Assembly: GCF_937616625.2 (NCBI RefSeq)
Contig: NC_065570.1
Coordinates: 51,575,665 to 51,639,664 of the forward strand
Reading direction: 5' to 3'
Source: Mercurialis annua
Taxonomy: Eukaryota; Streptophyta; Magnoliopsida; Malpighiales; Euphorbiaceae
Length of the DNA: 64,000 bases
Part shown: positions 23,721 through 32,477 of the stretch, in pieces
Layout: the number at the start of each line of letters is the position of its first letter
Numbering within the stretch: position 1 is the first letter of the stretch
Program-made: the position numbers and the translations under genes
The notes under the pieces: model-generated
The model's input: only the letters and a program-made list of their open reading frames with translations
Databases searched by the model: none
Told to the model about the DNA's origin: nothing

Positions 23721-25077
23721 TGTTGGATTATTTCAAAATTTTAATTAGTTCAGAATTAATTAAATAATTTTTTTAATATGTTTCGAATAATTAACTATGC
23801 ATGGTAATATATTGAATAGGCTGTATATCAGTAAGAAGCACATCCTATTAGGAAGAAAATCTTAGATAGATTCATCTCACCATATCATATGTGGACTGAT
23901 CCAATAATATTATAACACATCATTAAAATGATGATAATTTTATTATAAATGTGTGTAATTTAATGGTAATAGATGTAGTGGTGGATTAAGTCGGCCTAAA
24001 TATTTATCCTTTTTAGAATTCTAACTTTCAATTCTTTGGAAAAAATAATAATCTTATTAGGATTTTTATTTTTTGGTGACAAAAATTTTATATATATAAA
24101 TACATAAGTCATATTGACTTGTAGAATTTAGCATAAAGTACAATTTGCACTCTCATGTTTGACTCGATTTTTAATCTTAATGATTTTTTAGTTTGAAAGT
24201 GACACCTAAGATTAAAAAAAAAGATAATAAAATGGACCCTCGTTTAATAGAATCTTTTTCCGTCATTACTCATGCTGACGTGAACAGTGTGTAGCATATA
24301 CGTGACATTGACAGAGGGTCCAATTCGTAATTTTGTTTATAACATTTAAGCTACAATTACAATTTAAACCCTCATGTTTGGCTCGGTTTTTTTACTTGGA
24401 GCTTAATGATTTTTTTGTTTGAAAGTGACACCTAATTTTATCAAAAAATTACTAAATTGACTCTCCTTTAACATATTTTTTTCCCGCTGTTTCTCGTTTT
24501 GACGATGTGTTCATACGTGGTGACATTGACATAGAGTCTAATTTGTAAATTTTTTATGACAGTAAGTTCCAAATTAAAAAAAATCACTGATGTTCGAATT
24601 GAAATAAATCTCACATGTAGGTCACATGTCGTCTCCGTCAGCAGAGATACAAAAAATATTACAGGAGGGTCCATTTTGTCATTTTTTTTGAAAATGTTAG
24701 ATACCACCTCCAAACAAACAAAAAATTAAGGTTCAAGTTAAAAACCGACTCTAACATGAAAGTCAAAATTGTACATTTGATTTAGAATTTCAGAGTGTAA
24801 AGCAAATTAGTACTACCTTCAACATTATATGGATTTAATCTACTCTTGTTAGATTTTCTTAAATCATTTCGGTTTTAAAGAATTTTGGACATTAGAGTGA
24901 ATATCTCCATTATTTTATAATATTGATTTAATTAGTGAATAAACTCATTCTTTCGCTCGTGGACGTAGTCGTTTGACGAACCATATAGATCTTGTATTTT
25001 TTTAGTTAATTTCTCTATTTTATTATTTGCTCGATTTCCTAATTATTTTCCTGCTATCCGTTGCGACTTATTTCACA
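23721..25077 (+). repeat. 5' LTR of the Copia element, interrupted by a MITE
   Basis: Begins TGTTGGATTATTTCAAAA and ends TTATTTCACA directly before the primer-binding site. Shared with the 3' LTR: ATAATCTTATTAGGATTTTT versus ATAATCTTATTAGAATTTTT, ACTTGTAGAATTTA, TTGATTTAATTAGTGAATAA and GTCGTTTGACGAACCA versus GTCGTTTAACGAATCA. The start is less certain than the end, because 23740-24000 aligns weakly. Confidence 0.65.
24130..24782. mobile_element. Foldback MITE inside the 5' LTR
   Basis: The outer arms AAAGTACAATTTGCACTCTC and GACTTTCATGTTAGAGTCGG type sequence face AATTGTACATTTGATTTAG at the right. A second left-arm copy starts near 24352 (ACAATTTAAACCCTCATGTT), so the left half is duplicated. 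TAGAATTT lies on both sides (24122-24129 and 24783-24790), and the 3' LTR shows the uninterrupted GTAGAATTTA site. Confidence 0.65.
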
Positions 25078-25229
25078 GGTGATATCAGAGCGACAATTCT
25101 GATTTGGGATTTATTGATTACTTTTTTTTATACGGCTATCGCAAAATTTAAAATCGAGAAGTTTGATTGCATATTTCTTTTATCTTATAAAAAATTAAGA
25201 CGTGTGACTACTTGATGCAAGTTTGACAA

Positions 25230-26110
25230 TGAGAATCATTATTGGAGAGAAACAAGTTGTCAGAGAAGACTAAAGACGAGATTAAAGGTTTGGATGAGAG
25301 AGCTCTATCTGCTATCTATGTTAATATGATGATATTTTACGTGAAGTTCTATAAAAAAAATCCACTTTAAATTTTCGAAGAAAACTTAATCACAGTTTTT
25401 GAAGAAAAAGCTCGCAGATAAACTAGTTAAAAGTCTACATATGCTTAACATGATAGAGGGTACGTATTTAAAAATACACTTGGGGGATTATATTTTATTA
25501 TTAGAATTTTAGAGAGTCTAAGTATTAAATATGATGAAGAAATTTTCTCTTATATTGCTCTGTTCGTTACCTTCATATTATAAGTAGTTTCGTGAAAATT
25601 AATATTTAATTATGATAAGCTTTCTATTGAGTGAGTTAAATCAGACATTTTATTATATGAGTTTATGAATAAGGAATTTATGGAAAATACTAGTAAGATT
25701 TTTAATATTTCAGCCTTTGTAGTCAGTGCTAGTATGAAGAAGACGTATTATGATAACAATAATTCTAAACACTAAAACACTTTTTATAACTATTGCAAGA
25801 AGAAAAGGAATCCAAATGTTGATTATTGAAAAAATCTAAAAAACAACAACTGTCAAAAATCTATTGTTGAAACCAATATTGTTAAAGATGAGTTAGATGA
25901 GGATCATTACGACGTGATAGCAGCTTCTGGCTCAAATTCAACAAAATCAAATCACTTTGTTATGGACCAGACCTACAGCCAAATCTTCCCGAAGGATCGG
26001 TTAAGGCAAAAACAACAGCAAAAAGAATTGAACCAAAGTTTTAAACAGATTCATGTTGTTCATATGTCGTTGTGCTGGTTTCAAACTACAACAAGTTGAT
26101 AATAGAGTTA
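25230..26110 (+). pseudogene. Copia gag remnant (UBN2/zinc-knuckle region), many stops and shifts
   Basis: Read across frames, fragments of a Copia Gag are visible: LDERALSAIY near 25290, a helical stretch ADKLVKSLHMLNMIEGTYLK near 25414, LLCSLPSYYK near 25555 (the family's LxSLPxSY motif), and YNYCKKKRNPNVDY near 25785, which aligns with the CCHC knuckle but keeps only one Cys. A protease-proximal stretch (VETNIVKDELDEDHYDVIAA) follows at about 25868-25927. Several stops and frame changes make it non-functional. It has no transcript-like start. Confidence 0.6.
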
Positions 26111-26591
26111 TAATTAAAGCAACAATCATACTTGAATTTTTTTTAATTAATTCAATCAAGATATGATGTAAGAGTCAAGATATTTACATTCGTTCAACAT
26201 GTTGTTGAAATAGGTAAGATTCGCATCTCTTTATTTATTTTAGAAATCTGTGAATATAAATTTTATGGCAGGAACAACGTTTTTAAAATTTTAAAAGATG
26301 TTGTGTTGTTACTAAAAGTTCATAAAGTTGGCCGCTTGTCTGGGATTGATGGAGCAGTTACGAATGTTTCTTTTGCCAGATTCTACCTATGATATTGCCA
26401 ATATTAATCAATAAATTCTCAGCTACGTGCCAATTGGTTGCTAGATAAATTGATTTATGTGCATTGACAAATTGAAAATGTTCGCTTGTTTAGAGTTCCT
26501 CAATTGAAATAGTATAGTTAGAGCGCGGTGAAAAAGGTGGAATTATATTTGTCCTTCTAATTTACAAGCGAATTCATGTCAACGAGGAGAT

Positions 26592-27394
26592 TGTTAGATT
26601 ATAACAAAAATTCTGATTAATTTATGATTGTTTAAATAAAATTGGGTTAATATCATAAAATTCAGCAACTTTACACATTTTTTCAATTTAATCACGCCTT
26701 TACTTTTATTTTTTTCAAATCGTTATATGAGGGTGTAATTTACTGAGGTAATACTCATTCGTGTAATTTGCTGAAATGGAAGTTATTTTTCGACTGCCGC
26801 CTAAGTAAATTACACCATATTATGACTCCTTATATCAATTTGCAAAAAATAAAAGCTGGTGCTCAAATATGACTATTTTTTAAAAGGTGTGAATAAATTG
26901 AAAAACATGTAAAATTGGTGATCTTTACAACATTAACTCATTTAGATTTATCCTAATAAATTTTAGACAATTATTTGTATCTATAATATTGTTTATTTTT
27001 TGTATATAGGAAGTATAATTTTTCAGGATTCTTACTTTTTAGTCCTGGAATGAAATATAATCTTATTAGAATTTTTATATTTTGGTTTCAAATTTGATAT
27101 CTATAAATAGACTAGTCATGTAACTTGTAGAATTTAAAAGTGTAAAACATTTAATTAATATTACGTTAAATATTATTTGAATTTAATCTATTTTTAGAGT
27201 TTTGGACGTCAGAGTGAAATCTCAACCATTTTTTTATAATCTTGATTTAATTAGCGAATAAATTCAATTTTTTATCCGCTGGATGCGGTCGTTTAACGAA
27301 TCACGTAAGTTTTTGTATTGTTTTAGCTAATTTTTTGATTTTGCAATTTCTTTGATTTTTAATTTTTTTTTTCTTGTGTACCTGTATAACTACA
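26592..27394 (+). repeat. 3' LTR of the Copia element, interrupted by a MITE
   Basis: Starts TGTTAGATTATAAC right after the purine tract GAGGAGAT and ends near ATAACTACA. Its similarity to the 5' LTR is described there. The ends are fixed by the TG start and the alignment to the 5' LTR terminus. Confidence 0.6.
26644..26939. mobile_element. Foldback MITE inside the 3' LTR
   Basis: Ends GGGTTAATATCATAAAATTC and (complement) GAGTTAATGTTGTAAAGATC, with arms containing TTTTTCAATTTAATCACGCC. It resembles the MITE at 11936-12241 and is unrelated to the one in the 5' LTR. Confidence 0.65.
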
Positions 27395-27751
27395 TTATTG
27401 TATAATATACTCAATTGATTTATATAATTAATTCAGTTTAGCAAAGTCGTTTTCTATCGTGCCAAACAAACTTAATAATTCAATAATGTCAAAGCTTGTA
27501 GTTCTAATTGTATGACAAAATTTTCTAAATACTCTTTTATTTTGGATGCTAATCTGACAAGTACGGAATCATGTTGTTGCCAGCCGTCTATCCAAGATTA
27601 CTTACTTAAAAATTAAAAACTTGAACATGAAGAACCTTAAACATTACTTAAACGGTTAAACCAATTAAATTGTAGTATATAATTGTTTTCTTTAAGGTTT
27701 TGCAATCTTAACTTCTGGCAATATTTGATGATAATAGAGTTTATAAATTTA

Positions 27752-28185
27752 GAATTAACGGACAAAAAAATCATTTTTTTTATAATTTCATAATTTTAAC
27801 TTTAAAATTTTATAATTTTACTTCTATTTTAAAATGGTGGCACCGAATTTAGCAAATTCGTCCTAATCTAATTAAAAGTGTGTTCGGTTTCACGTGGCCT
27901 CCACGTAAAAGACTACGACTATATGGCAACATCCAATGGATTTGAAAATTAAAATTTTTTTTTCGGTCTTTTGCAAACCTAATTAAAATTCTAGAATGTC
28001 TGCAATTTTAGCTTAATTTATGGTCCAAAGATTTTCCATTCGGCGTGTTTTTTGGCACGTACACTATTGAGTCAATTGAGATGAATTCGCTAAAATTGTT
28101 ACAAATTTGAAATTAAACTAAAGTTTTAAAGCTTTAGATAGAACTTTAAAAAGTTCAAAATATTTTCATTTTTCTGTCCATTAGG
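27752..28185. mobile_element. Foldback MITE
   Basis: Left arm GAATTAACGGACAAAAAAAT and right arm ATTTTTCTGTCCATTAG are inverted. The inner parts hold TAACTTTAAAATTTTATAAT and the mirrored TAAACTAAAGTTTTAAAGCT. Non-coding. Confidence 0.55.
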
Positions 28186-28520
28186 ACTAAATTTTAAGGA
28201 ATTAATTAGTAATCCTTAGCTTTATTTACTTTAAATTTTATTTGAGATTTTATTTTAAACTCTATCTATGTAGTTATAGTTGCTTCAATTTTTTTTTCAT
28301 TAAGTTCAATTTTTCTTCTCAAAAAAAAAATTGTTTAATTTTGAAAAAATCATGGAATTTACATTTAACTTGTAGAGTTTAAGAATAATATACTTATTTT
28401 TTTGGGGTTAGGAATATATATGAATTTATAATTTAGAAATGAATGAAGTAAAATTCAATAAAAAGTAAATCATTAATTGAATTTAACCAGCACTATCTAT
28501 GCATATTTGTTTAAAGCATG

Positions 28521-28677
28521 TAATTTTGCATTTTTTTTAAAATTTTAAAACTGGATTATGAAAATTAGATAACGCATCCAAACAATTCATTAGTAATTTT
28601 GCATTTTTTTTAAAATTTTAAAATTGGATTATGAAAATTAGATAACGCATCCAAACAATTCATTAGTAATTTTGCAT
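28521..28677. repeat. Tandem repeat, period 73 bp, 2.15 copies
   Basis: Copy 1 at 28521-28593 and copy 2 at 28594-28666 differ at almost no positions (CTGGATTATG versus TTGGATTATG is the visible change); a 12-bp partial third copy, TAATTTTGCATT, follows at 28667. The near identity suggests a recent duplication. Confidence 0.95.
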
Positions 28678-28984
28678 TGATTAGTGCATACATATAATAT
28701 TATAATGTTTTGGTTGGCTATAGACATTTTATTACTGCGCAAGAAAAAAATACTGGATTATTAAACACCGCCCTTTTTTAATACTCACCGACTTCATACA
28801 TTACCTTTTTGCCCTTTAAAAAAAAAACAAATACTCTGAATTAATTCAAACCTATCGAACGAAAACCATATTATACGGTGTAAATGTTGAATTCCGGAAG
28901 AGGTAGAGGTCGGAAATCGCCGGTAAACATTCAATTTTAAGTTTTTTTATCGTATTAAGGTTTTTTAATTTTTTTTTAGAAACA

Positions 28985-29103
28985 TTTATGAGGGGACGTC
29001 CCTTCTATGATGTCTCCCCATAAGAGAGACGTCCTGCTGGAGCGTCTCTCTTCTGGGACGTCTCCCCATTTGGGCCGACGCCCCAATTGGCGTCGGCCCA
29101 TAT
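28985..29103. repeat. GC-rich hairpin block
   Basis: It contains the palindrome GGGACGTCCC near 28993, a stem AAGAGAGACG/CGTCTCTCTT with an 11-nt loop at about 29020-29052, and a perfect 12-bp stem TGGGCCGACGCC/GGCGTCGGCCCA with loop CCAATT at 29071-29100. It is sharply GC-rich against AT-rich flanks. Confidence 0.9.
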
Positions 29104-29912
29104 GGAAATTAATAAAAAAAAATTAAAAAACCGATTTTACGTCGGAAATGCCGGAAAAAAATGTTGCGAAATGTCGATACTCGTTATCCGATGAATTGTA
29201 ATCGTTATCTGTCACGACCCAAAATATTGAGCCGCAACCGGCGCTAGGGAACGGGAGTGGTAGCTCCGGAACCCGTAGCAAGCCTTAAATCACTATTAAT
29301 TTTTTCATAAATAATAAATAAATAACATCAACACAACAGAAGCAAACATATATAACATATATACACAACTGTTCACACTAACTATTCTGTTAACCTCGTG
29401 GGCTCTAGTTACCGTACTCTGTACGAACTGGCCTCACGGTACTGTATACATAAAACACGTAGCCTACAAAAGTATAAACAAAACAGCAAGTAATATATAT
29501 ATATATAACCAAAATCTACTGCTGTCTAGGCTACTCTCTGTTGACGCAGGACCACTACTGCAGCATTCACAGAAGTCAGAGAACTATACATACATAGTTG
29601 ACTTCTGGATTCCAAAATCGGCTTCTAGCTAAGTCCACACCCTAAGTACCTGAAAGACATCAAAAGTGAGGGGTCAGTATTTGGGAAAATACTGAGTGAG
29701 TGAGCACATTACTAATAGTATTGTCAAAACATAACATCGCATACGATAAAACATATCAGTAGTATCAATAATCGATATCAAAATATAATATAACGTGCTA
29801 TCATATAATCCAAGTATTAGATCCGATTGAAATCCTAATCACGATACTCAATACGATCTATACTTATAAGCGATTCATAGCGATAATAATCAATTCGATC
29901 GATCCGATGGGT

Positions 29913-30050
29913 AAGGTCCCGAGATAATTCAACAGAGTTAAACCACTACCGTCTCTTAATCCCAAGGTGTGGGTCCCGAGATAGTTCAACCGAGTTAAAC
30001 CCACTGGATACGGGTCCCGAGATAGTTCAACCGAGTTAAATCTCGTATCC
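29913..30050. repeat. Three imperfect tandem units in the solo LTR
   Basis: GTCCCGAGATAATTCAACAG, GGTCCCGAGATAGTTCAACC and GGTCCCGAGATAGTTCAACC again head three consecutive blocks, each followed by GAGTTAAA. Spacing is about 61 and 51 bp. Confidence 0.85.
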
Positions 30051-30840
30051 AATTCGATATACTCATTCCAACTTCGATACGATACGATACGATACGATAA
30101 GCGAGGTTCGATATTCGATATTCGATATAATTCTACGACACGATAACAATCTAGACACGCTAGACTGACACACTTACCGGTGATCACACAGTTCTATTGA
30201 CGCCCAATAGGTAGCATGTTTCCTCGGATCACACACTGGTTTCAAAACTATAATAATTCGATAAACGGTATAATAATCGATAATAACGATAAACGGTAAT
30301 CGATCAAAGCAATTCGATAAGCGATATATCAAATCATGTACTATGCGATGTGGTTATCCATAATATATCAAAATAATAACTTTTAAATAACAATACACAA
30401 AAGTAAAATGCCACTCACAGAAACCGTTATCCAATCAATGACGTGGTCGATGAAATGATATGCTCTCGCTAGCCCACGTCTGGTGCCCTCACTGCTCGCT
30501 TGTACGTCTGATACATATTAACTAACGTTTAATAATTAGATAATAACCTCGTGTTTTCGCACGTATAATACTTTTAAAGCTTAGGTTTAAATTGATTAGA
30601 TTCCACTTCTAGTTTGCTTGAAAGCTCGATGATCCTTAGTCGTACTTACGACTTATCTATTCCTCGTATTTGGGAATTATATAATTTTCTTAACTGAATT
30701 CTTACTTATCACATTAACATTCATTTCTATAATGTTTTTTATCCATTTCAAGACATTTGACTGAGATTCATACCCAAATCAAGCTATCAGATGATATTTT
30801 TCACTCACGGAAGTCCCACGGAGGTTCTAGTCAATGTAGG

Positions 30841-30990
30841 GCACGTCGTGCCAGCTTGGGACGTCGTGCCCTTCAATTTTTGTGAAGGGCACATCGTGCC
30901 CTTCATGGTGCACGTCGTGCACCCCTTGTGGTGCACGTCGCGCACTAGCACGACGTGCTGATTTTCAGCACGTCGTGCACCCCTTTCGGG
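30841..30990. repeat. Cluster of CACGTCGTGC hairpins in the solo LTR
   Basis: CACGTCGTGC and close variants occur repeatedly. GCACGACGTGCTGA/TCAGCACGTCGTGC (30948-30961 and 30965-30978) is a perfect 14-bp stem with loop TTT. GGTGCACG/CGTGCACC near 30907 is an 8-bp stem with a single-base loop. A longer imperfect stem pairs TCGTGCCCTTCA with TGAAGGGCACATCG around 30870-30900. Frames at 30805-31017 and 30882-31073 come from these repeats. Confidence 0.9.
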
Positions 30991-31833
30991 TGCGACGTTT
31001 TGACGGATTCTGGCCATTTCCGAAGCCTCAAATCACCCATAATTCATACCAATTCATACCCAATTCATTTTAATCCATAATTCATCATTTTACACTTCAA
31101 AAAAATCAATTTTAACATGTTTTACGTGAATTCGATTCGAACCGAAACGACACAACGTAAAACAGCCACCTATTATCCATTTTCACCAAGAAAACGTCAA
31201 CTTACCTTGTTTTAAATGCTCGGGGAAGATAGAGGCTTGAATTCTGAAGAAATCGACACCAAAAACGCGTGATTCCGACGTCGAACGGCGAAACCGTAAT
31301 GATCGCAAGATTATCGTCCAAAACCCTTCTCCTGAAGCTTCCTTTCTTCTGCTCTTCTTATGATTTATATCATTTCTTATATATATATATGTTGGCTAAA
31401 GGCATGTTTTAGTCCCTCACTTCTTAAACTTAAACAATTTCTCTTTTAAACTTTTCTTTCGTACGATTTAGTCCATAACTAAATCGATAAACTCTTAAAT
31501 TATTACTTTTACGTATTATTTATATCCGATAAATAATACGAAACTCGATAATAATACTTTCCCGTCAAAACTTATAAATTTCCATTACACAAAACTTATA
31601 AAATTCTCAAAAAACAGAATTTAATCAATCCACTCTTTAATTGCCAAGTCAGGCGGTACAAAAAGATGGGTTAAAAGTGTTGGGTTATATAGCATTACTC
31701 CATTACATTATTCGTCATTTTAATCGACGTATTCGAATGTGATTGAGAGTTTTAATTTTTTTTAAAAGTAGGGCAAAAGGGTATTTTTAAGGGGCGGTGT
31801 CAAGTAATTAGGGGGCGGCGAATAGTAAAACCC

Positions 31834-32477
31834 TAAAAATATAGGTAGAGCATGTCTTTTCCTTTTCAATACTTAATAAATTCTGTTGTGTCGAGACAAT
31901 CTTGAATTTGTGATTGCTACATATTTTCTTGTCCAGAATTAAGCTTGGAATGCTTTCATTGATTAAACTTTGAAAATAAAAAAAATCGAATATGACTAAC
32001 AATTTAAATTTAAAATCTTGCATCCATTAGATAATTAAATAATAAAATAATTAATCAAAGCATTACAATATTACAAAACTGTATAGAGATTGCTTACAAC
32101 TATACATTAGATACAAGAGAAAGATAAAATTAGGGAGAGCTACCTAATTGTTAATTACCAAATATACCAAGTCTAATTAAAAATCTCAAATGCCAAGGTA
32201 AACACTTTGATGAAAACCATGGATCAATTAATTACATGCCAAGGTAAAATAGATTGGGTAGAAAAACCATAGGCATGAATAGCTAGGGTTAGTAAGACAT
32301 CAAAGGGAATTTGGAGAAGATGATGATGAGTAGATATATATTTATATGTAATAATATTTTCTCACTTGAAAGCTCCTATATTTTTTTCTTTTTTTGAGGG
32401 GTCACACAAAAGCATAGGTTGGCATAGACTATAGAGGACCATTGTTTTGTGGGTGGGTGGGTAGAGAATGAACCCAT
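31834..32477. other. Region 3' of the P450 gene
   Basis: The last part (about 32200-32477) probably contains the 3' UTR of the minus-strand P450 gene. No clear canonical AATAAA was located on the minus strand within it. The open frame at 31808-32023 shows no domain. Confidence 0.4.

Larger units (their letters stand above)
23721..27394 (+). mobile_element. Decayed Ty1/Copia retrotransposon with both LTRs
   Basis: The element has a 5' LTR (23721-25077), a primer-binding site TGATATCAGAGC at 25080-25091 (near the canonical initiator-Met TGGTATCAGAGC), a gag-like remnant (25230-26110), a polypurine tract GAGGAGAT immediately before TGTTAGATT, and a 3' LTR (26592-27394). Protease, integrase and reverse transcriptase are missing or unrecognisable, so it is an internally deleted, inactive copy. 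Each LTR contains a different MITE. The flanking 5-mers GGTTA and TTATT do not match, so no target-site duplication can be claimed. Confidence 0.75.
29210..31660 (+). mobile_element. Probable solo LTR (TGTCACGACCC family)
   Basis: Begins TGTCACGACCCAAAAT followed by CAACCGGCGCTAGGGAACG and CCCGTAGCAAGCC, and appears to end AGGCGGTACA; TG...CA ends fit an LTR. A truncated relative starts at 43823. Inside are three imperfect copies of a roughly 55-bp unit built on GGTCCCGAGATAGTTCAACC (about 29913-30050) and a hairpin cluster at 30841-30990. The flanking 5-mers do not match, so the solo-LTR call rests on sequence type and ends. A 107-residue minus-strand frame at 29864-30187 is generated by the repeats. 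Confidence 0.5.
28727..31833. mobile_element. Candidate inverted-repeat element interrupted by a solo LTR
   Basis: The left side has ATTATTAAACACCGCCC followed by TACCTTTTTGCCC; the right side carries the complement, AGGGCAAAAGGGTATTTTTA then GGGGCGGTGTCAAGTAATT. Boundaries are approximate and no target duplication was found. Between the arms lie a GC-rich hairpin block (28985-29103) and the solo LTR (29210-31660). No transposase is visible. Confidence 0.45.

Noticed and set aside
29864..30187. Minus-strand open frame of 107 codons
   Set aside because: It reads through the tandem units and CGATAC-rich sequence of an LTR; the translation is repeat-derived and matches no family.
30805..31073. 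Frames on both strands over the CACGTCGTGC cluster
   Set aside because: Cys/Arg/Ala-rich translations are produced by palindromic repeats on both strands.
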